From Lamellibrachia satsuma (taxonomy: Eukaryota > Annelida > Polychaeta > Sabellida > Siboglinidae), in NCBI GenBank assembly GCA_033239005.1, contig BSQZ01000050.1, positions 3,531,001 to 3,595,000 of the forward strand: 64,000 nt of DNA, in the 5' to 3' direction. The notes below the pieces were generated by a model. That model did no database searches, was not told the origin of the DNA, and saw only the letters and a program-made list of their open reading frames with translations. Of the stretch, positions 10,560 through 22,856 are shown in pieces (the first letter of the stretch is position 1; each line of letters starts with the position of its first letter). Made by a program: the position numbers and the translations under genes.

Positions 10560-11341
10560 CCTTAAAATTCTTCCCAACTAGCCAATGACGTCAAAGCCTT
10601 GCGTCGTTCCGGGGGGGGGGGGCGGGTGAGCATAGAACGTTCCATCTGACTTCGCCGATGAGAGATGGGGTGTACAACTGAGTGATCTTCTTGCACTACC
10701 AGCAGCAGTTCGAGGAGTGGCCGGTGCTCTAGGAGAAGGAATGGCCGCCTGACGTACGTAGGCTCTCCTGGCAACGTTACCGACCAACTCCATAGGCGGG
10801 TTGATGGCACGGAGTTGTTGTGCAAAAGGCTGCCATCCCGTCGGATCGGTCTTTCTCTAACGCAACACATCATTCACGAGATCCACCACGTTACTTTCGA
10901 TAACCGGCACATCCTCGTGTATCAGTTCACCATGAGCGGTCACGCGATATCTCTTTTGAGATGCTCCAACTAACGTCTGGCTTTGGTCTGCATGGTTTTG
11001 GGAACGGTGCCCATGACGTCTGCCTGTATGCCGCTACTAGGAGCCACTGCTTCCTCCGCTGCAGGTGCCCCCGCCCCCGCCCCCGCCCCCGCCCCCGCCC
11101 CCGCCCCCGCCCCCAGGTCTGCTGGCTTTGACTCGTTCACCGTGACATTGTACCGCTGCAACGCCTGATTATACAATGTTACCTTGGTCCTGTCGTCGAG
11201 GTCCTTTCTATCGAGAATGGACATCATATCACAATCGAGGGCTTGCACCTTCTTACCTAGGGTATCCGTCTGGGGTGGCTGGGGTGAACGAATGTCCAGC
11301 AGTCGCGGGTCCACCAAGGCCATCTTGGGTGCGTGTTCCAT
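10560..11341 (-). pseudogene. Polinton conserved protein with Gly-Ala repeat
   Basis: It starts MEHAPKMALVDPRLL at 11,341, followed by a helical part (MMSILDRKDLDD, YNQALQRYNV) and a run of alternating Gly-Ala encoded by a (cccgcc)n tract at 11,064-11,113. The first frame stops at 10,970. Sequence typical of the same family continues in other frames: RYRVTAHGELIHEDV, VVDLVNDVLR and INPPMELVGN, then a Pro-rich end with a 10-base C tract (10,613-10,622) where the frame changes again. It is conserved in Polintons and of unknown function. The Gly-Ala tract looks like a microsatellite expansion. Confidence 0.75.
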
Positions 11342-11345
11342 TTAT

Positions 11346-11707
11346 CTACTTCTGGAGCAGCATCTCTCGGAGCAAGGGTAGAAAGACCGAACTTGCCAAC
11401 GGCGCTAGGAAGGCTGATAGGAAGCTCACGCTCTGACCCTCACCGACCTGATGTTGAAGTAAGATGCGTCTCCTCCTAGCGGCGGGCGCTCGTCTCTGAG
11501 ACAACAAGCGTAATTTCGTTATGTATTTGCTCAAACGCCGCCTCTGTAATTCGGTCAATGGAATGTTTTTGTCAATATATTGTAGGCACACTCGGCCAGT
11601 GCACAAAGAAGATCGGCGTTGGCGATTATTGCTCGTCTCAGTTTGGTGCTATTGTATCCATTCAGTGCTTGTATACACAGGATGTGTCTCTTCACAAGTT
11701 CAGACAT
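11346..11707 (-). pseudogene. Polinton conserved small protein, one frameshift
   Basis: It begins MSELVKRHILCIQALNGYN at 11,707, continues RRAIIANADLLCALAECAYN, then shifts frame near 11,560 into NIPLTELQRRRLSKYITKL, a basic stretch and FLSAFLAPLASSVFLPLL at the C-terminus. This Lys/Arg-rich protein with an apolar tail recurs in Polintons. Its function is not established. Apart from the one frameshift it appears complete. Confidence 0.78.
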
Positions 11708-11779
11708 GGTACGAATGAAGACACTTATCACGCACTTGGTCTTTTTATACCTTTGGCAAGTATACGTACTGAACACCGT

Positions 11780-12055
11780 CATCTGGAAAGATGTTCGTGC
11801 GCAGACGCCGATCCTCTCGGCAACCCTTCCTCGAATTGCACGTCGATTATTCCATCGTGGCGTAAGCGGAGTGTCATTCTCCGTAAAACCATGTGATCTT
11901 TTCTGGGGGGGGGGGTGGATCATCGCGGCAGCGTGACGCAGCATACGCGTCACGAAAGTACTTTTGCCACATCCCGTCGGTCCGGCGACGAAGCACGTGA
12001 AAGGATGTTTCCATCGTGCATCCATTGTCACTTTTGAAAGACGACCGGAGTGCAT
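11780..12055 (-). pseudogene. Polinton packaging ATPase, N-terminal piece
   Basis: FtsK/HerA-type genome-packaging ATPase. The start MHSGRLSKVTMDARWKHPF is followed by FVAGPTGCGKSTF, a perfect Walker A loop, then PPPQK. A frame change leads to VQFEEGLP at about 11,820-11,850, after which the gene ends. Walker B and the rest of the roughly 250-residue protein are missing, and the next gene begins right behind. It is non-functional through deletion. Confidence 0.85.
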
Positions 12056-12063
12056 CGCCTTTT

Positions 12064-12345
12064 CTACACGTCCACGGTCAGCTCGTCCTCGTGCACCACG
12101 CTTTTGGCGTAGAAGTAGGCGATGGCCGTTCCAGCACGTACGTTAACACGGTCGAGTGGCGCACCCAGAACCCGCGGTTCTTTCCTCTTCCGCTCCAGTG
12201 GTTGGTGAGCACCTCCAGGAACGCGTCCTTATCGATGTCGTTGTGACGTTTGCTCAGTCCTTTTGTGCTGTACTTGTACCTGGCTCCGAAACAATAGTAC
12301 TGCCGCTGATCCCTCGCCCACGCGCAGAGCAATGGCGCCGCCCAG
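12064..12345 (-). pseudogene. Polinton protein-primed DNA polymerase B, C-terminal end
   Basis: Only the last about 90 residues remain: FGARYKYSTKGLSKRHND, FLEVLTNHWSGRGKN, GFWVRHSTVLTY and, after a frame change near 12,140, AYFYAKSVV with a stop at 12,064-12,066. These match the tail of Polinton family-B polymerases as I know them. All catalytic motifs would lie upstream and are absent beyond 12,350, which is the broken end of the element. Confidence 0.75.
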
Positions 12346-12551
12346 CGTAGATAATGGTAAAGTTAAAAAGGATATTACAAAATTACCGTGGCGTTGCGCC
12401 CATCATGTAAGGGTGATATATACCGTAAATGGTATGTTATTATGTTTGGGCTATGGTTGTTCGAGTGCTTCACCCCCTCCCCCCTAAAGGCTCGGGCATG
12501 TGGACCACACAAACCCTGGCTGTAAGGACATGCAGAAAACGTAACTTGAGA

Positions 12552-13002
12552 CTATAGGGGTAAGACCACAGTTGACCTTCCTGTTTATTGTAGGGCGTAT
12601 TAAATTGCGATATGTGAATTTAAAGAATTCATATGATGTGACATAAGTGCAATTGAGCAGGCATATTCACAGGTTTGTTTGTAGAAGCTATTGGCTGTGA
12701 AATGGTGCATTTTGTTGAGAGTTTAACAGGCGGAGGGATTTATGGGAATTTTTCTGCTATGGGCCACGTGGGCCCATGAATACATGGCTATTTTTGTCAA
12801 AATTGATGGGCATCGCACGTCGGGGCGTTTTAAAAGAGCTGGAAGTATGTGATTTTGATAAAACTTGGTCAGCATGTCAATGAGATGATGGCAGTTGCTG
12901 TGAAAAAGTTTCAGAATTTTTAGTGGTCACGTTTTCTTATGATCAGACAAAACGTTAATATGGCCAACAATGCAATTCTCAACTGTGGTCTGACCCCTAT
13001 AG
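12552..13002. mobile_element. MITE with 23-bp inverted ends and TA duplication
   Basis: The left end ctataggggtaagaccacag is matched as reverse complement at 12,979-13,002 with one mismatch over 24 bases. Reading the outer TA as target duplication leaves ends beginning TAGGGGT. The interior of about 400 bp has no reading frame. TA duplication points to a Tc1/mariner-like or PIF-like helper. Confidence 0.75.
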
Positions 13003-14160
13003 CATGGGTTCTTAACCGGTGGTCCATGGACCCCTAGGGCTAGGGGGTCCGTGAACTGGAGAATGATTATTTCGTCGAGATTTCTCTGCAGCTATGCACA
13101 TTCGTACCGTATTTTTCTGACCGGACGTTTCGAGGTACTCGCTTCGCATTATTGTCGCTGTGTCCGTCATCGAGCAGGCGACAAAAACGTCTGGCTGCAA
13201 ACAAAATTAAATGTGGTTCATGGCTCCCGAAGGTCGCATTAAGCTAAGCTGGCCTTATTGAAGGTCGCATTAAAAAACAACGTTTGGCGCTGATTTCAAA
13301 TCTGCCGTCGGATCGGACTCTAAGGAAGTAGAAAGTCCGAAAATCCGATATTTTAAGTTTTCTAATAGTTTATTCATCCTAGATCAAATTTTTACGCTGG
13401 TTTCAAATATGTTGGTGGTTTCAAATAAAACTTTGTGTATTAACCTGAAAATACAGCAGTGAAATCAGCAAGGATCGTAGGCTCCCAGAGGTCGCTATAA
13501 AATCTTCCTCTTTCAAATAAGAAAACCTACTAATCCCAATCCTTGGACAGCTTATTCCCCTAATTCCCATTAATTAAAAATAATAATGCCACAGAGACAT
13601 ACATAAGTACTTTATTTAATATACATATTACTCAACATGTGAGTATGTAAAAGCATACATATAATAATTACATATAGTATACAATTATCAAATTAGGGTC
13701 TAGGAGACTCCAACTAAAGCCAAAAAGCCGGTCTCTTAGGAGCCACCCAAGTATAATTAAAGACAAATTCTGGTGTATATAAATAGTAGCATAAATCGGT
13801 AAACAGACCGGCAAGGCTACAACATGACAATATACATGAAATGGTTATTCATCCAAAGAGGTACACATAAAAGCTTATTCTTATTGGTTATTCACTCATG
13901 GTGGCAAATGTAACAAATTCAGAGTGTACATACAGCTACGTAAGTGTGCAAATAATAATGTTTTACGTACATTGCAAACCCTTGTAAGCTGTGAGTGTAG
14001 ATTTTGCTTTTTACTAAATTAGGTGTTTTATTGGTTGTGTGTGGCAAGGTGTATCTGAGACTTTGTTTCGCAAATTCGTGTTGAACTCTAACTGTGCGTA
14101 TGAAAGTAAACAGGAAGTTTGTTATGTGCGAATTTATACAGTTTTAGTTCTTGTAATTTG
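13003..14160. other. No gene seen
   Basis: AT-rich DNA without a recognisable gene. A small inverted motif (ggtccatggacc, 13,020-13,031) and two copies of aaggtcgcattaa near 13,230-13,275 are the only local structures noted. Confidence 0.4.
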
Positions 14161-14164
14161 AATG

Positions 14165-15385
14165 CGTTCTAATTTTTTTATAATTTAAGACTTGTAAACA
14201 GTGGTTCAGTGTGAGCGTTAAGTTTGCTTATACTAATAATTCGGACAAGTTTCTTTTGAAGTTTCTGAATTATATCATATTTGTAGCCCCAAGCGGCTAC
14301 GCCATAGTTTAAGTGTGGCAGTATCAGTGGGTTGTACGTTATGATCTTTACATTCAGAGGTAACAACCGTTTAATTATATTTAGAACACCTAACGTCCTT
14401 GAAAACATGTTTGAAATTGTGTCAAGGTGACGTTTCCAGTTAAATTTTTCATACAAATTTATTCCTACAAACTTTAATTCAGGCACTCCATCAATAGTAG
14501 TATTATCTATTATTAGTAATGGGGAAGTCAAACTTTTCTCCTGGCTGTTTTATAAAGCATATACTTAGTTTTATTTAGGTTAAGAACTTAGTGCTTAGTT
14601 TTAGCCATTCACTAATTTTTTTCAGTTCTGTATTTATAGCACATTCTACTTTTCCATTTTGTTCGTACGTGGAAATGAATTAAGGGTACTTGATAGGGTA
14701 GTATCATCGGCATACATTATGAAATTAAACTTTTAACTTTTAACTTAAACTTGAAGAATCAATCGAACTTTGGGGTACGCCTGTTGAAATATTAAGTATT
14801 TCTGATTTGACATCCTCTATTTTAACATGTTGTGTTCTATTTGTTAGATAATTTCTAATTAATCTTAAAGCTACTCCTTTTACGCCATAATATTCTAATT
14901 TATCTAGTAATATCTTATGATCCATGGTATCAAATACTGTGGAAAGGTCCAAACAAATATTTATAGGAATTTTATTTGTATCCATATGTGCCATTATTCT
15001 ATCGGTTAATTCAAGAGCAGCCAATTCAGTGCTATGTTCCGTTCTAAATACATATTGGTTTTCAAACAAGAGATTTTGCATTTAAAAAAAGGAATCTAGC
15101 TGGGTGTAAATTATTTGTTCAACTACTTTTGACATAACTGGTAAAAGTGATATTGGCCTGTAATTGCCGACTTGGGTATTGACATTTTTTAAAAAATTGG
15201 AATTACCTTTACGATTTTAAGTTTATCAGGGAAGAAACCTGTAGCTAATATTTGGTTTGTAGTTAGTGTTAATGATTTTATCACCGCAGGTTTAAAAAAA
15301 ATTCACAATCGTGAAGAAATACCATCAAATTCACAACTTGTTTTTGGTCGCATATTATCTATTGTTTTAGAAATCGTAGCATTCG
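14165..15385 (-). pseudogene. Jockey-like LINE reverse transcriptase, decayed
   Basis: Minus-strand RT blocks in order: GNYRPISLLPVMSK (about 15,150), FENQYVFRTEHSTELAALEL, LDLSTVFDTMDHKILLDKL, a GVPQ motif followed at once by other sequence, FIMYADDTTLSS (about 14,700), GINLYEKFNWKRHLD and LPHLNYGVAAWG. The segment between GVPQ and YADD is shortened and several stops interrupt the frame. A jockey-type clade is my best guess from the C-terminal LNYGVAAWG and NAHTEPLF blocks. The endonuclease part is absent. Dead. Confidence 0.8.
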
Positions 15386-15524
15386 TGTGCTACCTACCAA
15401 TCATAAATTCGCCCGCACATGAACGTGACACCCTTCAGAACAGTCCTCCTTCGTTGCATGCAGATCTTACAAGATCTAAGTCTTGGTCAGTCCACTGTAG
15501 TCAATTTAGATGAGCAACTGCACT

Positions 15525-16674
15525 CAAGATTTTAACAAGATTTTAACAAGATTTGCCATCCAAGCCAAAGGCCCAGATGGCAAGTGGACAAGGAAGCCAT
15601 TGGCTTATCGAGAGTCCAACAATGTTCACCTACTTATAACCCGCCCTCCTGATATATGTGTCAACCTTGTTTTTAAACATATTCACGCTGCTAGCAGTTA
15701 CACAATCTGTAGACAGTTTGTTCCATTCATTTATTGTCCTCTGTGAGAACGAGTGCTTCCTGATGTCCAATCTACATTGATCCTTTACTAATTTTACCTC
15801 ATGCCCTCTAGTTCTGCTATCCTTCTTGAGTGAGAAAAACATATTTCTATCAATATTTTCATACCCATTCAATATCTTAAAAACTTCAATCTGATCTCCT
15901 CTTAACCTCCTTGTCTCTAGAGTTGTTAAACCACATTCTTTCAGGCGTTCTTCATAACTAAGGTCTCTAAGTTCTGGAATCATTTTAGTTGCTCTCCTTT
16001 GTATGCGTTCAAGCGTATCTATATCCTTCTTACGATATGGTCTCCATGCTTGTATACAGTATTCTAAATGAAGTCTAACTATTGCTTTATAAAGAGGTAT
16101 AATTAACTTTTTTCCCTTGTATGTTATGTTTCTTCTAATCAATCCAAGAATTTGATTACCCTTTGAAGCTGCAATACCACACTGCTCTGAAACTTTCATA
16201 TCAGCGCTTATTGTAACTCCTAAGTCCTTTTCTTTTACAGTAGTACCAAGAACAGTAGCTCCCATTTTATAGTTTCCATTCAAGTTCCCATGTCCTGTAT
16301 GTAGGCATTTACATTTCCCAAAATTGAACAGCATCTGCCATTTCTCAGACCATTTCACTAATCTGTCTAGATCGTTTTGTAAATGTTGTTTATCACCATC
16401 AGTATTAACCTTTCTAAACAGTTTTGTGTCGTCCGCAAATTTCAGTACGTTACTTGTTATACTGTCGTCCAAGTCATTGATATAAATTAAGAATAATATA
16501 GGTCCTAATACTGATCCTTGAGGTACCCCACTCAAAACCGATTTCCAATTTGAAACTTCGCCATCTACTACAACTCGTTGTCTTCTGTCAGTCAGCCATT
16601 GTTCTATCCAGTCAGTTATGCTATCCCCGATACCATGGGCTTTTAATTTAAGTAGCAATCTTTGATGTGGCACT
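15525..16674 (-). mobile_element. CR1 LINE copy A, 5'-truncated
   Basis: It contains the C-terminal 347 residues of ORF2 (stop at 15,630-15,632) including GVPQGSVLGPILF, FADDTKLF and the thumb region to RRAGYK, followed by a roughly 80-bp 3' UTR and a tail of three 10-11-bp repeats (aacaagattt type) at 15,525-15,552. The left copy of the RT is cut at 16,674, inside the KVPHQ codons. The retained frame has no stop. Confidence 0.92.
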
Positions 16675-16719
16675 CAAAGGCCAAGGAACTGCAGTGGGAG
16701 AATCCTGAACATTGACGGC

Positions 16720-17165
16720 AGAGACGTTCCTTTAACGGTCAACTGGAAATAATTCATCGACCTCACAAATAACAAATCTAACCTTACTCTCTTCCTGAGT
16801 GAACAAACGCTGGTGAAAGCAAACGAAACTTGTCAGTTAGTCACATCTGGAGGCTTTGCTGGTGAAACTGCAGCAGAATCATCCCACGGATCAGATGTTC
16901 ATCTGCTCGAATCGGCCCAGCATATCATACATTAACAGGATGTGACTCTAGATCCCACCAGTGAACAACTTCACCTACAGCTGATGGCCGAGGATCCCTG
17001 ACCACAGGAATTTGCAGATATTGTGTATTGCAAATGCAAACACTGTGCAACTGCAAGATGCATCGAAGCAGCTAAAGTGCACAGGTGCATGCCCATGCAG
17101 CGATGATATCTGCCGGAACCCATTTACTATGATGGACGATAAAGAATCAGACTAATTGTCAGTTA
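16720..17165 (+). pseudogene. Cys-rich-tailed conserved invertebrate protein, fragment
   Basis: The plus strand reads DVPLTVNWK, a stop, FIDLTNNKSNLTLFLSEQTL, then in another frame CKCKHCATARC and ACPCSDDICRNP. The order (a W-x-F-ID-NK-L-FL block followed by a Cys-rich C-x-C tail) resembles large, transposon-associated proteins found in many copies in invertebrates and fish. I know the family only by this pattern and have no firm name. Stops and frame changes show it is dead. Confidence 0.45.
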
Positions 17166-17169
17166 CACG

Positions 17170-18447
<1,278 letters not shown>

Positions 18448-18811
18448 TTTTTGTCACACCCCTCTATTATATTTCTTGGCCTTCAACCATGCCATGCCCA
18501 AGTGATTTTCCACGAGTGCGTGTGTAGAATCATTCTTGAACGTTTGACTACTGTAAAATTACTAGTGTTTTCCCTATCGTGTTAAGTTGTAGCTGTCCTT
18601 GGGTATCTAGATTACATCGCATGTAAAACTTAAGCATGTTTTCTTTGATATAACGTCTAAGAACTGATAAGTAGCATATTCACCAATGGAAGCCATTCTA
18701 TCCATATTTACCGTATGGTGAAATGGATGTGTCTAAAAGCCAGGTGTTTCATGCACTTGACGTCACTTACAAACTCCGTACATTGTAAACCTATATTTCG
18801 CAACCGCATTG

Positions 18812-21094
18812 ATTTAGATTTAACAAGATTTGCCATCCAAGCCAAAGGCCCAGATGGCAAGTGGACAAGGAAGCCATTGGCTTATCGAGAGTCCAACAAT
18901 GTTCATCTACTTATAGCCCGCCCTTCTGAGATATGTGTCAACCTTGTTTTTAAACATATTCACACTGCTAGCAGTTACACAATCTGTTGACAATTTGTTC
19001 CATTCATTTATTGTCCTCTGTGAGAACGAGTGCTTCCTGATGTCCAATCTACATTGATCCTTTACTAATTTTACCTCATGTCCTCTAGTTCTGCTATCCT
19101 TCTTGAGTGAGAAAAACATATTTCTATCAATATTTTCATACCCATTCAATATCTTAAAAACTTCAATCTGATCTCCTCTTAACCTCCTTGTCTCTAGAGT
19201 TGTTAAACCACATTCTGTCAGGCGTTCTTCATAACTAAGGTCTCTCAGTTCTGGAATCATTTTAGTTGCTCTCCTTTGTATGCGTTCAAGCGTATCTATA
19301 TCCTTCTTACGATATGGTCTCCATGCTTGTATACAGTATTCTAAATGAGGTCTAACTATTGCTTTATAAAGAGGTATAATTAACTTTTTTCCCTTGTATG
19401 TTATGTTTCTTCTAATCAATCCAAGAATTTGATTACCCTTTGAAGCTGCAATACCACACTGCTCTGAAATTTTCGTATCAGCGCTTATTGTAACTCCTAA
19501 GTCCTTTTCTTTTACAGTAGTACCCAGAACAGTATCTCCCATTCTATAGTTTACATTCAAGTTCCTATGTCCTGTATGTATGCATTTACATTTCCCCAAA
19601 TTGAACAACATCTGCCATTTCTCAGACCATTTCACTAATCTGTCTAGATCGTTTTGTACATGTTGTTTATCACCATCAGTATTAACCTTTCTAAACAGTT
19701 TTGTGTCATCCGCAAATTTCAGTACGTTACTTGTTATACTGTCGTCCAAGTCATTGATATAAATTAAGAATAATATAGGTCCTAATACTGATCCTTGAGG
19801 TACCCCACTCAAAACCGATTTCCAATTTGAAACTTCTCCATCTACTACAACTCGTTGTCTTCTGTCAGTCAGCCATTGTTCTATCCAGTCAGTTATGCTA
19901 TCCCCGATACCATGGGCTTTTAATTTAAGTAGTAATCTTTGATGTGGCACTTTGTCAAAAGCTTTCTGAAAATCTAAGTAGATAATATCTACTGGCGATC
20001 CCACGTCTATCCACTTAGTGATTTCTTCCAAAAAACATAACATATTTGTTAAGCATGACCTCGCTTTAAGGAATCCATGTTGAGATGAATTTAATAATTG
20101 ATGCTTAACGAGAAAGTCCACCATATGGTCTTTAATTAACCTTTCTAATAATTTACAAATCACTGACGTTAAACTCACTGGTCTGTAATTCTCTGACTTA
20201 TTTCTCGAACCCTTTTTAAATAATGGTATGATGTTTGCTTCTTTCCATTCAAACGGAACAACTCCCTCTTTTAATGACAAGTTGAATACTCTTGCAAGTG
20301 GTATACTGATTTGTTCTACTGTTTCCATTAGTAATTTTGGAGGAATCCCATCCACTCCCGGTGATTTGTTATCCTTCATTGTCTTTATTTTCTTAGCTAC
20401 AAATTCTGGAGTTACAACTAACGGACCTAAATAGTCAGATTTAGCCCCCTGAAATTTAGCATCAGCAACTGGTAATGAACTAATATCTTCTTTGGTAAAC
20501 ACTGAACTGAAGTAACCATTTAGGTCTTCCGCCATTAAAAACCCCTGTGATATTATATTTCCAGCACTGTCTTCTAGAGGTCCAACCTTGTCTTGTACGT
20601 TTTGTTTACTCCTGACATATGCATAGAAACTCTTGCTGTCATTTTTTATGTTACATGCTAGTTTTTGCTCATAGCTTCTTTTAGATTGTCTGATTTCAGT
20701 TGTAGCTGCATTAAGTGCCTCTTTGTATTTTGCATAGTCTTCGTCCTTTCTGGTACGCCTATAAACCCTCCACATAGTTTGCTTTAGCATTATTTTTCTA
20801 ATAGCCTCTTTTGACAAGTGTTTCTTTCTACACCGTTTGCCTTGTTTTTGGAAGGGAACAAATTTATCGATGATACTCTCAATTTCATATTTTAGAATAT
20901 TCCAACATTCAATTGCGGTCTTATTCATCAGCATGTTATTCCAATCTAGCTTTGCTAAGTATTTTCTCATATCTTTGTAGTTACCTTTGTGGAAGTTTCT
21001 CTTGTACGTTTTCTTATTTTTACTTTCTGATTTTACATTGATGTCAAAATGTATTTGATTATGGTCACTATTACCCAATGGTTCAAATATTTTT
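18812..21094 (-). mobile_element. CR1 LINE copy B, 5'-truncated
   Basis: The 3' tail and UTR (18,812-18,906) are shared with copies A and E. The element is cut on its 5' side at about 21,094, in the ORF2 codons for NVKIFEP, next to unrelated DNA that starts accctaacccctaaccc. It lacks ORF1 and the endonuclease domain. Confidence 0.92.
18907..21078 (-). CDS. CR1 ORF2 protein, reverse transcriptase part (open)
   Basis: The longest open frame in the window, 723 residues with no internal stop. Domains in order: linker from GNSDHN (end of the endonuclease, SDH-type motif) through a Lys-rich region; RT fingers and palm with NKSPGVDGIPPKLL, NYRPVSLTSV, YLDFQKAFDKVPH (catalytic Asp), GVPQGSVLGP and FADDTKLF (two catalytic Asp); thumb and C-terminal region ending RRAGYK. 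The first codon shown is TTG, not a real start, because the element is 5'-truncated. Its intact RT distinguishes it from copies D and E, which carry a stop after PFE. Without an endonuclease it cannot move by itself. Confidence 0.9.
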   Translation of the reverse strand: MGNSDHNQIHFDINVKSESKNKKTYKRNFHKGNYKDMRKYLAKLDWNNMLMNKTAIECWNILKYEIESIIDKFVPFQKQGKRCRKKHLSKEAIRKIMLKQTMWRVYRRTRKDEDYAKYKEALNAATTEIRQSKRSYEQKLACNIKNDSKSFYAYVRSKQNVQDKVGPLEDSAGNIISQGFLMAEDLNGYFSSVFTKEDISSLPVADAKFQGAKSDYLGPLVVTPEFVAKKIKTMKDNKSPGVDGIPPKLLMETVEQISIPLARVFNLSLKEGVVPFEWKEANIIPLFKKGSRNKSENYRPVSLTSVICKLLERLIKDHMVDFLVKHQLLNSSQHGFLKARSCLTNMLCFLEEITKWIDVGSPVDIIYLDFQKAFDKVPHQRLLLKLKAHGIGDSITDWIEQWLTDRRQRVVVDGEVSNWKSVLSGVPQGSVLGPILFLIYINDLDDSITSNVLKFADDTKLFRKVNTDGDKQHVQNDLDRLVKWSEKWQMLFNLGKCKCIHTGHRNLNVNYRMGDTVLGTTVKEKDLGVTISADTKISEQCGIAASKGNQILGLIRRNITYKGKKLIIPLYKAIVRPHLEYCIQAWRPYRKKDIDTLERIQRRATKMIPELRDLSYEERLTECGLTTLETRRLRGDQIEVFKILNGYENIDRNMFFSLKKDSRTRGHEVKLVKDQCRLDIRKHSFSQRTINEWNKLSTDCVTASSVNMFKNKVDTYLRRAGYK

Positions 21095-21239
21095 GACCCT
21101 AACCCCTAACCCATTGTACTGTGAAGTGCCACCGTAGGAAATAGTTCCTAATTAGTCATACAATTTGATAATTTTGTGTGGGCATAACAACTTTAATAAA
21201 CTAATGAATTACTTATTAATAACATCTTGCGTTAGGCAC

Positions 21240-21850
21240 GCCACAAATAATAATGTTATTGTGCAGCCGTGCGGTTCATTCTCGTATCGCATGCATGGTA
21301 ATGCCTGGCCTACAAGTTATACAAGTGTAGGCCTGTATTTGCTACAGGAAATAAAATAATGCCTTATTTATGTTAATGTTTGCATTAAACATGTTCCATG
21401 GCTTATATTTTATTATATCCTTGTCTTGTACACAAATTGAGTATATATTTTCTACACAAAGCTGCGAGTGGATCATTCCTGTGTGGCATGAATGAAACGC
21501 TTGCCTGCGAGTCTGATTCATCATTTAACTGTGTATCTTTGATCCACGACATACAAACGTGCCTTATTTGGGGCCATTACTAAAATAAACATATTCCACA
21601 GCATATATAGGCCTAGCTGTGTCTATCTACATACATTGAGTGCACACAAAGCCGAGGGCAGTTCATTCCTGCGTGGTGTGAATAAAACGCTTGGCCTGTG
21701 AATGAAACTCCTGGTCTGAAAGTCAGACTCATCATTTAACTGTGTATCTTTTGTCCACGACTTAAAATCATGACTTATTTATGGCTATTATTACAATAAA
21801 CATATTCCATGGCTTACGTTATATTAGATCCTTGTCTTGTACACAAATTG
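21240..21850. repeat. 195-bp tandem repeat, left part
   Basis: Three diverged tandem units of about 192-195 bp; the ttcattcctgcgtggYgtgaa block recurs near 21,277, 21,472 and 21,664, and the ccttgtcttgtacacaaatt block recurs with it. The array resumes at 23,363 after an inserted element. Confidence 0.75.
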
Positions 21851-22379
21851 GGTAGGGAAGACCGGGGCTACTTGTATACCGGGGCAAGTTGTTACAGAGG
21901 CGTTTTACGAAAACATAGCACACATATGGAGTTACCATCGACCGTAGTTGGTTAGAAGTTCACCTGCAGACACACTGTCCAAAAATGAGGAGTTAAGGAT
22001 ACAAAATTAACGAGATGTGGAAAAATTACACATTTTAGCCCCCTAAGACTGTTTTGTCATGACCACATAATAATTATCATCTCAAACGGCCACTTTTTAT
22101 GTTTCATGAATGAAACTCGAAACATGTCTACAATATAGTATAACGGGTTATGCCAAGTAGAAGTTAAGTTGAAATTCAGGATTTGTTATCGTCCTCATGT
22201 GTTCAACTATAAAAATTGTGTTTGGGGCAAGTTGTTACAACTGTAATAATGCTCGGGCGGCTCAAACTGAAGGCTCAGCCTGCGAGTTGTGTGCTGACAA
22301 TGACTGAAAGAAAAACATTTATTTAACCACAATGTGTGAATGTTTTATTTCACCTGTGAAGCCTAGCGTTCTTGTCTGT

Positions 22380-22555
22380 AACCAGTGCTGTAAATGTTAG
22401 CAGCATCAAACAAAATAACAAATATCTCAGAGGGCGGGTTACACGTAGATGAAACATTTTTGGATTATCGATGAGCCAACGGTTTCCTTGTCCAACTGCC
22501 ATCCGGGTGTTTTGCCATGGATGACAATCTTGTTCAATCTTGTTGACTTTTTAGG
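22380..22555 (+). mobile_element. Very short CR1 3' end inside the DNA element
   Basis: A diverged match to the last codons of CR1 ORF2 and its 3' UTR (agggcgggtta, gtagatgaa, ccaacggtttccttgtccaa), ending in caatcttgttcaatcttgtt, the sense version of the CR1 tail repeat. It is a strongly 5'-truncated insertion, or a SINE sharing the CR1 tail. Confidence 0.7.
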
Positions 22556-22668
22556 GCACAGCCCTGTTTGAGCAATTAATAAATATTGCACGCTTCATTG
22601 AAATGGGAGCGTGCATGATGAGTGCATGAGTGTATACGTGTGTGTATCATTCAATGAAGTAGCCGTCA

Positions 22669-22856
<188 letters not shown>

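Larger units (their letters stand above)
6215..12345 (-). mobile_element. Decayed Polinton/Maverick element, 5' part missing
   Basis: About 6.1 kb in which ten recognisable Polinton genes follow each other on the minus strand with little spacing: end of family-B DNA polymerase, start of packaging ATPase, two conserved small proteins, integrase, membrane protein, minor capsid, small basic protein, major capsid and adenain-like protease. Polintons are self-synthesising transposons related to eukaryotic dsDNA viruses. Most genes here have stops, frameshifts or deletions, the bulk of the polymerase is absent, and no terminal inverted repeats were found. GC content looks higher than in the surroundings. 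The element is dead. Confidence 0.93.

Noticed and set aside
21090..21115. Telomere-like accctaacccctaaccc at the 5' break of CR1 copy B
   Set aside because: Only two imperfect units; too short to call telomeric.
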